64,000 nt of DNA from Prorocentrum cordatum (taxonomy: Eukaryota; Sar; Dinophyceae; Prorocentrales; Prorocentraceae), in assembly GCA_963575745.1 (NCBI GenBank), contig CAUYUJ010000857.1, positions 34,644 to 98,643 on the forward strand. The letters run 5' to 3'. Shown in pieces: positions 1-9,865 of the stretch (position 1 is the stretch's first letter; every line of letters begins with the position of its first letter). A model generated the notes under the pieces. It made no database searches. It was not told where the DNA came from and worked only from the letters and a program-made list of their open reading frames with translations. The position numbers and the translations under genes are program-made.

Positions 1-124
1 ACACGGACCCCGCAGCAGACGAAGTCCTGGGTCGCGTCGCGGACCTCGTGGAGCGACAGGCCGCGCCTCTCGAACTCGCGGAGGATGGCCTGCAGCGCGG
101 AGTCGACGAGCTCCCGCGGGTATG
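1..124 (-). CDS. partial host-gene exon (candidate), runs off the window edge
   Basis: Read on the minus strand, these bases are open and have the amino-acid texture of a folded protein: about 40 residues with charged and hydrophobic residues alternating, including ERRGLSLHEVRDATQDF. The exon would begin just after an AG at 125-126 (read as CT on the plus strand), preceded by a pyrimidine-containing stretch, so a 3' splice site there is plausible. The downstream end lies outside the window. I recognise no family. There is no start or stop codon to anchor it, and the open frame is short, so a chance frame in GC-rich DNA remains possible. Confidence 0.35.
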
Positions 125-225
125 CTGAGGTTTCTCCTGGTGCCCGGCCGTGAGCACCGCACGCAGGTTGAGCCGCGTAGGATGCAACCTGCAGCGTGCT
201 CCACACAGCATGTGTCGCCTTCGCG

Positions 226-445
226 TCGCTTGCCCCACCTGGCTTGCACAGCATAGGTTTTGCACCGCGCGGCTTGCGCCGCATTGCTTGAAACACGCTG
301 CTTGTGCCACGTAGCTTGCACACACATCGCCTGCACCACATAGTCACATAGCTCGCACCACGCGGACTGCACCGTGCAGATTGCAGCGCATGGCTTACAC
401 TTCGTAGCTCGCACCACATAGCTTGCACCACATAGCATGCACCAA
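226..445. repeat. degenerate minisatellite, about 14-17-bp unit
   Basis: Variants of GCTTGCACCACATA recur about a dozen times with substitutions and small indels. No open frame here looks coding. Confidence 0.6.
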
Positions 446-916
446 ATGTCGCACACATCCGCAGTGCAACCTCTTATTGTTGGGGGTCCACTGGCGAGCA
501 CTAGATTTGAACAAGTTTCCGATTCGACCCGCCTCGCACACGCTAGGCTCCCGATACCGCGGCCGCCAGGCCGAACGCGTGCTGGTGCTCCCTTTGTTCC
601 GCCCCGTTCCGTCGACGAGTCACGATTGCACACCTTGGAGCCAGCAAAGAGGGGGGTGATGACAAGGGGGGCGTGGATATCATGGCGGGGGCCATGATGT
701 TTCCCAAGGTTTCATGGCGCCTCTTCTTATTTCAATACGTCCCTGCCCCCCCCCTCGGCCGCGCACATGCCGCGGGCCATGATTTGCGCCGCCCCCCCTT
801 CTTGACGCCCCCTTCTTGGCCGCCCCCGAACACCGTGGCCACGAGGCCCAAATTGTGCTGGTGCTCCCCACCGATCCTTATCGGGGCTCAAGTGACGGGG
901 GTCCATGCAAACGTGG
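446..916. other. no gene seen
   Basis: Short overlapping frames on both strands lack any recognisable domain. The sequence is GC-rich with C-runs, and nothing else stands out. Confidence 0.5.
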
Positions 917-1022
917 GTCAGTCAGAGCGCCAGATCTTGCAGGATCCTGCAGAGCCAGGGGCGCACTGACCCTGGTTTGGGTGCAGGATCCTGCAGGATC
1001 CTACGAGACCTGACTGACCTGG
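917..1022. repeat. palindromic element M8 (inverted repeat around GGATCCTGCA)
   Basis: The left arm begins GGTCAGTCAG and carries TTGCAGGATCCTGCA. The right arm carries the reverse complement (TGCAGGATCCTGCAGGATCC, ending CTGACTGACC). The arms are separated by about 25 bases. Only one copy is seen in the window. Confidence 0.5.
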
Positions 1023-1244
1023 GTCTGGATTGACCCGGGTCAGCAGGTCCCCGACCTTTTGGCTGAGCATCGTTTGAAGCAAAATCAGTTTTCTGGTTCT
1101 CGCCCGTCCTGCAGCAGAGGACGCCCGCGAACCGGCGCGGCCCGCCTTCGCACGGGAGAGTCGCGGGGGAGTAGCGGCCATATCGGGGGTTGGGGCTTAC
1201 CGCCCCCCCATTAAGCGACGCCCCCCCATAAGCGAGGCCCCCAG

Positions 1245-1390
1245 CAGACCTCCTCCTCCTCCTCCTCCTCCTCCTCCTCTTCCTCCTCCTCCTCGTCCTC
1301 CTCCTCCTCCCCTCCTCCTTCCTCCTCCTCCTCCTCCTTTCCCTCCTCCTCCCTCCTCCTCCTCCTCCTCCTCCTCCTCCTCCTCCGCCT
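1245..1390. repeat. (CTC/TCC)n triplet array
   Basis: This is an almost pure pyrimidine CTC/TCC run with occasional CTT and CCC units. The poly-Gly, poly-Arg and poly-Glu frames across it are artefacts of the repeat. Confidence 0.95.
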
Positions 1391-2767
1391 CCTCCCAGGG
1401 AAGCCCCCCCCGGCTCCTCCCGCTGGTGGTCCCTGTTGGTGACGGCGCCGCTCCCTCCCGCCCCGACCATTTTGCGGCCACGGCCCGGGCTTCCGCGGCG
1501 CCCTCGCTTTAAGAGTGGCATCACCTTAGCTTGGTGCTGATGTTATGGATCTCCTAGGCTTCTGAGGGCCCATCCTTCAGATTGCAGTCGCCCTTGGGCT
1601 TGTCAATCTTAGGGATGGGGGGGAGCTCGAAGCTGGTGCCCCCCCCCCCCCCGAGGGAGACGGGGCCTGTGACCTGGGATTTTCCCCAGGACCAGCTCTT
1701 CATCCTGGGTAGTTCTAAGTCGGACATGTCCCTCTCCAGGAGAAATAGTCAAACATAGTCAAACAAAGTGTGGGGACGATGTTTTGAATCTATTTGACAA
1801 TGTTTGATAATTGTTTGAATGTTAGAAGCATGTTCTCCAACATCCGCCTGTAGGAGGACATGTCCGACCTAAGTCCGTAGACGCGCTAACGCTGTGTTGG
1901 CTAACGGCGAAGTAGGACATCCAATTGTAGGAAGGCATGGTTCGTGGCCAAACCAGATCCAGGAACGCGTGGTTCGTGTTTTCCTGCAGCTCGCCGTGTC
2001 GATTTCGTTCGATACATTCGCACACTTGAAGTGTAGGAAGCGGTGTTTCGTGATTTCCTACATTTTGTTTTGCGTGAGCTCGGTGCCACAAAAAAAATAT
2101 ATTCCCACTCGCACCGTTAACCAAGCACGCCGTCAGCGCGGCCTTGGCGAGTGTAGTGGTTTCATTATCCTGGAGCCCGCCGAGGGCCCCGGGAAGCCGG
2201 CAACGGTGGACAACTGTTTCCAGCAGGCGCCGATTGCTTTTTCCGGACGACCCCTCCCCGCGCCGCGCCCCAGGACTGGCGGGACTACGCCGGGCGCCCC
2301 ATGCTCAAGTGCGCCAGGCCAGCTCGCCCACGCGTGCGTCGGCGAAGGGTTGCCTCCAGACCTTTCTGAAGGTCTCCAGCGGGAGTGCAGTGGACGGAAC
2401 TCAGAGGCAGCGTTGGGAGGGGCATGTTCAGGGGGGGGGGAGATTCAGGGGGGATGGGCTCAGGGGGGGGGAGAGGGGGGGGGGGGGGGGGGGGGTGTTC
2501 GCCGGATTTCTCGAATCTTCGAAGGCGCTCGATGCCCAGGGGAGTTCATATCAGCTGCGCCTCGTCGAGCGCGTGAGGGATAGGCATAATGATGGGGGGG
2601 GCGCATCGATCCCCAGTCGCCCACGGATCGCCGATGGGGGCCCGGTAGCCCCAAACCTGCTGGGGACCGTGCGGATTCACGGTCGGGGGCTCGTCACCGA
2701 CCTGTCGGCGAGGCAGCAACGACTCCAGGTCGGTGTCTCCCCCGCTCTGCCCCTCCCCCCCCCCCTC
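1391..2767. other. no recognisable gene; contains one dispersed repeat copy
   Basis: Open frames at 1894-2583 and 2144-2869 run through G-runs near 2430-2495 and have no recognisable domain or coding texture. The stretch 1765-1870 (listed separately) is shared with 28577-28675. Confidence 0.45.
1765..1870 (+). repeat. dispersed repeat SR3, copy a
   Basis: It shares TGGGGACGATGTTTT at its start and CGCCTGTAGGAGGACATG at its end with 28577-28675. The middle is AT-richer and diverged. Confidence 0.6.
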
Positions 2768-2967
2768 GGAGGCCCAGAGGTTGACACCAACACCAATATC
2801 GGCGTTGTGCCTCCACCGAGGGAAGAGTATCCCAAATTCGGTGATGGTGGTGATATTCTGGCCTCCTAGGCGGCCGAAAGATTACCACCAACACCGAAAT
2901 CTAGGATCACCTTCCCCTGGTTGAGGCAACCCCCTGTGTTGGTGTTGGTGTCAATTTCCAAGCCTCC
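2768..2967 (+). repeat. palindromic element M6, copy a
   Basis: This is an imperfect inverted-repeat element of about 200 bp. The left arm holds GGAGGC and TTGACACCAACACC, and the right arm holds their reverse complement GGTGTTGGTGTCAA followed by GCCTCC. The interior (CTCCACCGAGGGAAGA, GGTGATGGTGGT, CGAAATCTAGGATCA) matches 40477-40678 and, reversed, 48598-48978. No protein is encoded. Confidence 0.75.
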
Positions 2968-3120
2968 AACCCCCCCTGCCGATCCCCCCCCCCCCCCAGA
3001 CGTCGGACGTCGTGTTTTTTTTCCAGGCGGGGTCCCCGGACGTCCCGACCCTGTCCCCGAGGCGGGTTGTTTCATCTTGAGCCGTCCCCTGCCCGTCTCA
3101 GGGCCCGGCGAGGGTCTCTA

Positions 3121-3308
3121 CGGTAGGTTTGCGTCGTGTCGACCAGCGGCGACCCCAGCGCGGGCGTTCAAGGTTGAACGCCGCCGGCGACCCATAATCG
3201 ATCGATGTTGAACGATCGGACGTTGCGGCAGCGGCCGATCGTTCAAGGTTGAACGATCCCTGCGGTGTCAAAAACCAACGCTGGGGTCGGCACGACACGA
3301 ACCTGCCG
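3121..3308 (+). repeat. palindromic element M1, copy a (TA-flanked, 188 bp)
   Basis: The left end CGGTAGGTTTGCGTCGTGTC and the right end GACACGAACCTGCCG are inverted repeats. TA dinucleotides flank it at 3119-3120 and 3309-3310. The interior carries GTTCAAGGTTGAACG palindromes. Short, non-coding, with terminal inverted repeats and a TA duplication is the signature of a Tc1/mariner-type MITE; assigning that superfamily is inference. Confidence 0.8.
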
Positions 3309-3608
3309 TAGAAGCCTGCCGAAAAGGGCGAGCACCCCCGTCTTGCTGTGTTCGATGCGCCCTCTTAGCCTGCTGCTGGGGGTCGGTCTTTCGGGAGTCA
3401 GGAACAGGCAAGCTCAATTTCAATGATTTCCCTTTTTCGGGGTCACATCTTTATCAAAGCGATGCCTTCCTTGCCTTTTCCTGGTCAGTTCCCCTGGAAA
3501 TATCTGGCCCACAGCAGTCTTCTACTCAGGGGATCCGTTTTCCTTATTTTGGCCCTTCGCTGGCCCTGAACCCCAGTAGTCTGACCGCCAGTACCAGGCG
3601 AATGGATA
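3309..3608. other. no gene seen
   Basis: This 300-base spacer separates two copies of the TA-flanked palindromic element. It holds no recognisable coding or structural signal. Confidence 0.5.
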
Positions 3609-3797
3609 CGGTAGGTTTGCGTCGTGTCGACTGACGGCGACCCCGCCGCCAGCGTTCAACTTTGAACGCTGCCGGCGACCCAGAATCGGCCCATCGTTGA
3701 ACGATTCGGCGTTTCTGAAGCGGACGATCATTCAAGGTTGAACGCTTCCCGCGGTGTCAGGAACCAACGTCGGGGTCGACACGACACAAACCTGCCG
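3609..3797 (+). repeat. palindromic element M1, copy b (TA-flanked, 189 bp)
   Basis: It has the same terminal inverted repeats and interior as 3121-3308 and the same orientation. TA sits on both sides, at 3607-3608 and 3798-3799. Confidence 0.8.
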
Positions 3798-3879
3798 TAC
3801 GTTGGATCTCTGCGCCCCCCCGATTGTTGCCCCCCCCCCCCCCCCCCCGCCCCTGCGCCGCCAGGGAGCTGCGCTCCTC

Positions 3880-4118
3880 CTCCCCCTCCTCCTCCTCCTC
3901 CTCCCCCTCCTCCTCCCCCCCTCCTCCTCCTCCTCCTCCTCCTCCTCCTCCTCCTCCTCCTCCTCCCCCTCCTCCTCCCTCCTCCTCCTCCTCTCCTCCT
4001 CCTCCTCCTCCTCCTCCTCCTCCTCCTCCTCCTCCTCCTCCTCCTCCTCCTCCTCCTCCTCCTCCTCCTCCTCCTCCTCCTCCTCCTCCTCCTCCTCCTC
4101 CTCCCCCTCCTCCCTCGG
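3880..4118. repeat. (CTC)n triplet array
   Basis: This is a long CTC run with rare CCC interruptions, lying downstream of the 3' end of the minus-strand RT gene. The poly-Ser, poly-Leu, poly-Pro and poly-Arg frames are repeat artefacts. Confidence 0.95.
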
Positions 4119-4615
4119 CGGCGCGCGTTCCCAGCGCACTTTGAATTGGTGCCGGCGCAACCCCCCAGTGCTTCGCACCGGCCCCCCAGGAGCAGCCGCC
4201 GCCTTACGCCCAGCACGAGGACCCAGCGTCCAAACAGCGGCCGCCCCTGGCGGGGAGGGGTTGCGCCAGCCGGGGCCTATAGCCTTGGCATACCCGGGAC
4301 CAGGACGTGCAGCCAGAGCAAGATGTAGCCGGCGTCGAGCGCAGGTCGCCCGCGTCCGGCGCCGCCCGCAGCGCAGCAGTGCCCGGCAGCAGCGCCGTCA
4401 GCCGCCCGCTCCGGCCTCCACCCCGCGCCGCGCGCCGCCCTGTCCGGCGAGCGCGCGTCCCCGGCCTTCGGCCCCTGCGCGCAGCAGTCCGCGCGCAGCA
4501 GCGGCAGCAGTAGCAGCCGCCGTCAGCCCAGCGTCAGCAGCTGCCCGCCCCGCAGCCCCGCGCCGACGCCCAGCGCCGGCGCCGCCCCCTGCCCGGGCCC
4601 AGCAGTCCTCCCCGC
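4119..4615. other. GC-rich 3' flank of the RT gene
   Basis: This very GC-rich, GCAGC-rich sequence lies between the stop codon of the RT gene and the CTC array. Alanine/arginine-rich frames occur on both strands but have no domain. It may be the 3' untranslated part of the retroelement. Confidence 0.45.
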
Positions 4616-7600
4616 TCAGCGCAGCCCGGCGGCGCGCCGAAGCTGGCGCGCCACCTGGCGCTGCAGCGCGCAGCTGAGCGCCTTGTAGGCGCGCGCCAGC
4701 TCGCCGGGCTGCGTGTCCTCGGGGAGCTCGCGCACCTGCGCCAGCAGCCACTGTCGCGCCTCAGCGCCCAAGCGGCCGGAGGTCTCCAGGGCGAAAGCCG
4801 TGAGCCGCTCGCCCGGGTACCTCTCGTGTTTCTCGCGCTCGGCCCTGCGCGTAGCCTCTCCCGGCCGTCGCGCCGCAGCCCGGAGCGCCGTCTCGTCGCC
4901 TGCCGCCGGGTGGCGGACCGTCACGTCCACCCACCAGGAGCCGTCCACCTCCGCGTACTGGAGGTCCAACACGGCGCGTTCCAGGACCGGCGGGCCGGGC
5001 CCTTCTGCTGGCCGCCGCGCGCGGTGCCTATCCCAAGCAGGGACTCGTTGTTCGTAGAGGGGCACGCAGTGGCGCCACCTCCCGGCCAAGCTCCCCAGCG
5101 TCTTCTCCAAGTCGCCGTGGCGCCTCACGACGCCCCCGCCAGACTGGCAAGTGCAGGCGTGGTAGCCGTCTTCGTCCAGCGGGGCCGCGCAGGTGGCGCC
5201 GCTCGCCGTCTGGTTGCAGCAGGTAGCAGAGGCCCGGGCCAGCTCCGCGAGCGAGCACTCCGGCCGCGGCAGCAGCAGGCGGCGGCGCAGAGAGGTGCTC
5301 CAGTCAGCGTCCTCCAGGGCGCAGAGGGGCTCCGTCGGGTACTGCAAAAAACCGCCTGCCCCAGGGCCGCCCGCAGACAGCAAGGTGGCCTTGCTGCGAA
5401 GATCCACTCGCTGCTTGACGGCTGCGTGAGTTGTCTTGTGGATAATCGCAACGACCGTCTTCTGTCGCGTCTCCTCCCGTAGTGCAGCAGCTAGCGGGGC
5501 CCCCGGGGAGGGCTCGGCGCCCTGGCGCCCCAGCTCTGCGCGCGCCTCTTCGAGCTTCGCGCGCGTCTGCGGGAGCGTCTCCAGGGCGTCTGCAAGCGAG
5601 GCGGCGCCGAGGCCGCGCTGCACCTCGCCTGCCGCCTGCGTCCAGACCGCCCAGTACGCGGCCGCCCTGCGCGTGGCCGCCCACTGAACCCCCGCGCCAC
5701 CCAGCTTCGCCGGCAAGCCTAGCATGTCGCGAGCCTCGGGCCCGAGCGGCCGCTCCGCCAGGTCCTCCCAGCAAGCGCGGAGCGCGGTGTCGTAGCGGAG
5801 CGTCTCGTCGTCAGCTGCCAGCGCCAGCTGCAGGTTGTGTTGGCTGGCGTTGCCCGCGTAGGTGCGCAGGAGCGCGGCGGCGGCCTGCCGGGGGAGGCCC
5901 CCGTGCTGCAGCTGGCGCAGCCGGCCCCAGAGCTGCTCCAAACGCTCCCGGGCCCCGTCCAAGCCGCAGTTGCTTCCGCCGAGGTGGAGCGCGGCGCCGG
6001 CGTCCGTCTGCGGGTCCCCGGGCGCGCGGAGGTGGGCGCCCAGCGCGGGCAGCTCGGGCACGTAGTGGGCCGCGAGCTCTCTCTGGACAGCCTGGAGTCC
6101 GCGCGGAGACCACACCAAGGTCTTGCGAGCGTTCAACTCGAGCCCCAGTGGCGCGAGCGCTCTCGCCAGCGCGTCCAGGGTGCGAACTCCCAGGTTGGCC
6201 GTGACTACCAGGTAGGTGTCGTCAAGATACGAGAAGAGCCGAGCCTCCGCGTCCAGCTGCTGCAGTTCGCCCAGGAGCTGCTCCAGGGCACCCCGCTGAC
6301 CGACCGCGAAGCCAGCCGGGGACAAGGGGTCCCCTTGGTCGAACCCGCGCTGGCCCAGCACTGTCTCGTAGCGCCCGTCCGCCCCCCGCCACAGGTGCGT
6401 GGCCGGCCCCGTGTACCACGCCCGCAGCGCAGCGGCCACTTCGGGGACCTCGGCCTCCATGGCCTCCAGGGCAGGCTGGCGCTCCATCCGCTGGAAGGCG
6501 GACTTGACATCCACCTTGATGAACGTCGCGTCCGGCCGGCGCTCAGCCAGAGCCTGCAAGTGCTTCACCAGCAGGGCTGCGCCTCCCTTGCGGCCCACTC
6601 CGTACTGGTGCTCGCCAGCTGCGTCGCAGAGCTGCGTCTTCCGCGCCCGGGCCAGCGCGCGAAGGCCGAGGCGGCGAAGCGTGGCACCCACCAGCAGAGG
6701 CCGGACCTCGCCGGAGCCTTTGGCAAGCGCCACCAGCTCCCCCGCCCGCAAAGCTTGCAGCGTCTCCGGGGGGAGCTCTCCAAAAGCAGCCCGCGCAGCG
6801 GCGCGGGCGAGCAAGCTCAAGGTCGCCCCGCTGTCGGCGTTGGCCGCGAGGTGCTCCAGCCGCGCGCCCAGCAAGCCCGGGGCCGTGAGCCGAGGCGGGC
6901 GCCGCAGCAGCTTGCCGGCCTCTTGCTCGACCTGCTCTCTCAGCTCCGCGGAAGGTGGCCCGGGCCGCGCCCCTCGCTGCGGGGCCTCGGGGCGGGGCGC
7001 CTCGGCGGGGAAACACGCCCTGAGCTTCTCGAGCGTGGCCCCGGTCCGTGGCGCGAGCTCGGCGCCCACCGTCGCCGCCAGGGCCCGGGCCTCCTCGCCG
7101 GCCGCGGCCAGCGTGTGGACTCTGCGCGCTCGCTCCTTGTTCGTGGACTTCCGGCTCGGCGTTCGCGGCGCCGGGCCCCCGCCCACAGCAGAGGCCCACA
7201 GGAGCGGCCACTGCCCGCCCCACCACAAGGCCAGCCGTTCCTCCAGGAACTCTGCGCACGTGGGGCCCTCGCCACGAGGGCGGGCGAGCAAAACTAAGTC
7301 GAACAGCAGCACCAGTTTCCACTCGGCCGCGGCTTCGCCCTGCACGCAAGCCGCCTCGAGCACCTCGAGCGCCTTGTGCCTCGCATGCGCCAGCGCTCCA
7401 CGAAACCGATCAGGAACCTGAACGAAAGTCGAAATGCCAGTTCGCAAAGCCGTGTCCCAAGACAAACTCTGCCACCATCCTCGGTCGGGCACGCTCTGCA
7501 CATCCCAAGACGGGTGCATCACCGGAAGCGTTCTTTGGCCTGTCGCCTCCGCGCCAGCGTCTCCAGGCCCCTGAGGGGCAATTCCCTGAGCTGCCGCTGC

Positions 7601-7957
7601 AGAAACGACCGCTGCCCGTGCTTCCTCCACATGTGCAGGCCCCGCCCGATACACTGGGCGAATGTCGTCGTCGACCCCCGCCCTCCCAGCAACGCAGCCG
7701 ATGCATAGCCAACTGTACCGAGTCCGACTGCCCCATGTGCACATGCGCATCTCATGCGAAGCGAAAGGGATCGCGCACGCCTTGCATGCAGCTGGTCGTT
7801 TCGAAGCCGGCTGCAGGTCCAGCGCCCATTCCCCTCGCGCTCGTTGACGTCGCTGTCTACCCCCGCTCCCTGCCTCTGGCATCTCCTCATCCCTCCCCGG
7901 GTCAGCGGGCAGCGCCGCCGCCGCTGGCGCCGCGCCGAGGTCCACGTCGAGTTCCAT
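4616..7957 (-). CDS. non-LTR retrotransposon reverse transcriptase with C-terminal endonuclease-like domain
   Basis: A single uninterrupted frame of about 1113 residues from the first ATG at 7955-7957. The frame is open to a GTG at 8047, unlikely as a eukaryotic start. Near residues 58-88 two CxxC pairs (CKAC and CIGC) look like a zinc ribbon. RT motifs follow in order: FIKVDVKSAFQRM (motif A, Asp near 483), GFDQGDPLSP (motif B, near 539-547), FSYLDDTYLV (motif C, near 575-584; YLDD where YADD is usual), then LNARKT (thumb). Near residue 914 begins a Cys/His cluster (CNQTASGATC, GYHACTC, GGGVVRRHGDLEK). A later DLQY and WVDVTVRH segment resembles the PD-(D/E)xK core of the restriction-like endonuclease seen in older LINE clades; this part is inference. 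It would copy element RNA at a nicked target. It is the only RT gene here without stops or frameshifts, so it may be a young copy. Confidence 0.85.
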   Translation of the reverse strand: MELDVDLGAAPAAAALPADPGRDEEMPEAGSGGRQRRQRARGEWALDLQPASKRPAACKACAIPFASHEMRMCTWGSRTRYSWLCIGCVAGRAGVDDDIRPVYRAGPAHVEEARAAVVSAAAAQGIAPQGPGDAGAEATGQRTLPVMHPSWDVQSVPDRGWWQSLSWDTALRTGISTFVQVPDRFRGALAHARHKALEVLEAACVQGEAAAEWKLVLLFDLVLLARPRGEGPTCAEFLEERLALWWGGQWPLLWASAVGGGPAPRTPSRKSTNKERARRVHTLAAAGEEARALAATVGAELAPRTGATLEKLRACFPAEAPRPEAPQRGARPGPPSAELREQVEQEAGKLLRRPPRLTAPGLLGARLEHLAANADSGATLSLLARAAARAAFGELPPETLQALRAGELVALAKGSGEVRPLLVGATLRRLGLRALARARKTQLCDAAGEHQYGVGRKGGAALLVKHLQALAERRPDATFIKVDVKSAFQRMERQPALEAMEAEVPEVAAALRAWYTGPATHLWRGADGRYETVLGQRGFDQGDPLSPAGFAVGQRGALEQLLGELQQLDAEARLFSYLDDTYLVVTANLGVRTLDALARALAPLGLELNARKTLVWSPRGLQAVQRELAAHYVPELPALGAHLRAPGDPQTDAGAALHLGGSNCGLDGARERLEQLWGRLRQLQHGGLPRQAAAALLRTYAGNASQHNLQLALAADDETLRYDTALRACWEDLAERPLGPEARDMLGLPAKLGGAGVQWAATRRAAAYWAVWTQAAGEVQRGLGAASLADALETLPQTRAKLEEARAELGRQGAEPSPGAPLAAALREETRQKTVVAIIHKTTHAAVKQRVDLRSKATLLSAGGPGAGGFLQYPTEPLCALEDADWSTSLRRRLLLPRPECSLAELARASATCCNQTASGATCAAPLDEDGYHACTCQSGGGVVRRHGDLEKTLGSLAGRWRHCVPLYEQRVPAWDRHRARRPAEGPGPPVLERAVLDLQYAEVDGSWWVDVTVRHPAAGDETALRAAARRPGEATRRAEREKHERYPGERLTAFALETSGRLGAEARQWLLAQVRELPEDTQPGELARAYKALSCALQRQVARQLRRAAGLR

Positions 7958-8044
7958 GGCGCGGGAGTTGGGGGAGGAAAGGTGCGGGGTGGAACAGGGG
8001 GACCCCCAGGCAATGGGGTTCGGGCCGGTCCCGGCCGCTTGAGC

Positions 8045-8115
8045 CACCTCCTCCTCCTCCTCCCCCTCCTCCTCCTCCTCCTCCTCCTCCTCCTCCTCCT
8101 CCTCCTCCTCCTCGA
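8045..8115. repeat. (CTC)n triplet array upstream of the RT gene
   Basis: A near-perfect CTC run lying about 90 bases upstream (in gene sense) of the RT start codon. Flanking it, GCGCCGCCAGGGAGCTGCGC at about 8148-8167 is nearly repeated at about 3856-3875 beyond the other end of the RT gene. Confidence 0.95.
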
Positions 8116-8282
8116 TCGCTGCACCCCTCCCCGATCGCCGCCCCCAGCGCCGCCAGGGAGCTGCGCGCCTCTCGGGCGCAGCTGTTCCTCGAAGAGCGCC
8201 TGGGGCTGGCGCTTCCCCCCGCCGCTGCGCCGCGCGCCCGGCCCCCGCGCGCTGCAGCGCCGCCCCCCCAGAGGTCCAGCGT

Positions 8283-8430
8283 ACAGTCGAGGCTGATTAG
8301 TAGGTCGACCCTGCCAGCTCAAGGGTACCCTCGTGTCCTGTGCCCTGCGACCCATGCTTCCGACATTCTGGTGGCAATGTGGCCCTCGAAAGGGTCTCGT
8401 GTCCTCTCGCGTGTCCTGTCCAATCAAGAC
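8283..8430 (+). repeat. dispersed repeat SR4, copy a
   Basis: It starts TACAGTCGAGGCTGATTAGT and includes CGACCCATGC and GGTCTCGTGTCCTC. The same succession occurs at 59939-60060 with substitutions. Confidence 0.6.
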
Positions 8431-8484
8431 CGACTGTATGGAACAAGAACTCAGACGGAGGCTTTTCGCCTTTCTCGGATTGCA

Positions 8485-8860
8485 GAGTCCCTCGCTGGCT
8501 CGGGACCGTCAAAAAGCAACTCGGGACGAGAAGCTGGCCTTGGGCAGAGGGGTCGGGACTGCCCAGGGCCCCGTATTGGAAAAAAATACGACATCGGATC
8601 TTTGGCCTTCCCCCCATGGGAGGTGAGGGCAGAAGTCGACCAACCGACCGAGCGTGAGAGGAGGGAAACCCCCGACCCCCTGGCGTCGTAAGGAAATCAC
8701 GGCGGGAGGGGTGTTGGCTATATTTGGCATCTGTGGGCCCTCGCTGGGCCTCGGGACCGTTAAAAAACGACTCCGGATCAAAAACTGGTCCAGGGGAAAG
8801 GGTCGGCACTTCGGGGACCGCGTATAGGAAAAACCAGGACGTCGCATGTCTGGGAACATG
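8485..8860 (+). repeat. dispersed repeat SR6, two tandem copies
   Basis: Units near 8485-8605 and 8730-8855 each contain GGGACCGTCAAAAA (or a variant), then CGGGAC/CGGATC, CTGG, and GTATTGG or GTATAGG followed by an A-run. Related copies lie at about 9288, 26235, 26395, 29195, 29570, 30650, 39220 and 62435. Confidence 0.65.
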
Positions 8861-9057
8861 TTTTACTTTCTTAATAGAAGGAAGGTTGTCACAACCTTCC
8901 CAGACGAGCAGCTTCAGACCCCCCATCAGAACAGCCATGAAAGGACGGCCTTTTGCCCAGACCTCCCAGAACCTTCCAAGACAGTTCAAATCAGACCCCT
9001 CCAAATCGGACCACACCCCTCTTAGTGTGAAATCTGGGGTACCCATACTGCTACCTT

Positions 9058-9190
9058 CGCCCGGGTTCCCCTTTGTCGGCCTCTTGGGAAGCCCTCGTCG
9101 CCACCACCGGACTCGCTTCGAAATCTTGGTCAGAACGCACCCCGGGAGAGGTCTAGGGAGTAGCGGTATAAGTACCTTTTCGTTTCCCCA
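9058..9190 (+). repeat. dispersed repeat SR5, copy a
   Basis: GGTTCCCCTTT, then a TTCGCTTCGAA-like core, GGTCAGAA and GGGAGTAGCGGTATAAGTA match 28790-28915 in order and spacing. Both copies are followed within a few hundred bases by an SR6 unit. Confidence 0.65.
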
Positions 9191-9784
9191 GGTCGATCGA
9201 TCGAGGTCTGAGGTTTCCAGAGTCGTGGTTCCGACAACAGTTGGAGCGGCCGTTTTAGGGTGATCTTCGGATTCCAGATGCCCTCAACCAGCCCCAGGAC
9301 CGTCAAAGACGGCTCAAGACGAACAACACGGCCTGGGGGCGTGGTCCAGACCTCTGGGGACGGTCCTGGGGAAGTTGTCCAGCCCTAGGGAAGTTGCCCA
9401 CGCATGGATACAATGGAGCGCCGAATGGGTTCGAATAGATTTTCATTATTTTCGGCCTGGGAGTGCTCGTTTCAGACCCGGGGGCCGTCGCGGGCTCGGT
9501 GATATCAATGAGTGCGGCTTACTACTCGCAAAGTGCTTACTCGCAAACGTTCCAACAAAAAAGACATGTCCGCATCGATGCAGTGTATCGTAAATCCCAC
9601 GCGGCGGGTCCAGGCCATTTGCGAGCAGGTGTTCTGCGCGTAGTGGAACGCGCCTGTCTAGTAGTGGCCATAAGACTTCCAGAGCGGCCGCCCAGAAGCC
9701 GGCCGCTCCTCTTCTTCTGTCGGAGCCTCGGCTCTCTGGGGAGGGATGATGGGCATGTTTTTCCACCACCACCACCATACGTTG
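9191..9784. other. no gene seen; one SR6 unit at about 9288-9345
   Basis: AGGACCGTCAAAGACGGCTC at about 9295 is a diverged member of the SR6 family. The rest has only short frames without recognisable domains. Confidence 0.5.
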
Positions 9785-9865
9785 GAGGGCGGAAAAGGAG
9801 GAGGAGGCGGAGGAGGAGGAGGAGGAGGAGGAGGAGGAGGAGGAGGAGGAGGAGGAGGAGGACCC
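9785..9865. repeat. (GGA)n triplet array
   Basis: A run of GGA units preceded by (CCA)n. The glycine- and arginine-rich frames are artefacts. Confidence 0.95.

Noticed and set aside
933-1000. Transcription-factor operator from the GGATCCTGCA palindromes
   Set aside because: They are part of a longer inverted repeat (M8) typical of the other palindromic elements here; no regulated gene is adjacent.
3728-4677. Poly-Arg, poly-Glu, poly-Ser and poly-Pro proteins
   Set aside because: Artefacts of the CTC array at 3880-4118.
5837-7297. 486-residue plus-strand frame opposite the RT gene
   Set aside because: It is an antisense shadow of the RT gene caused by high GC and strong third-position bias. 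It has no domain.
4616-8047. Start of the RT gene at the GTG at 8047
   Set aside because: The first ATG in frame is at 7955-7957; a GTG start is unlikely in a eukaryote, and the extra 30 residues run toward the CTC repeat.
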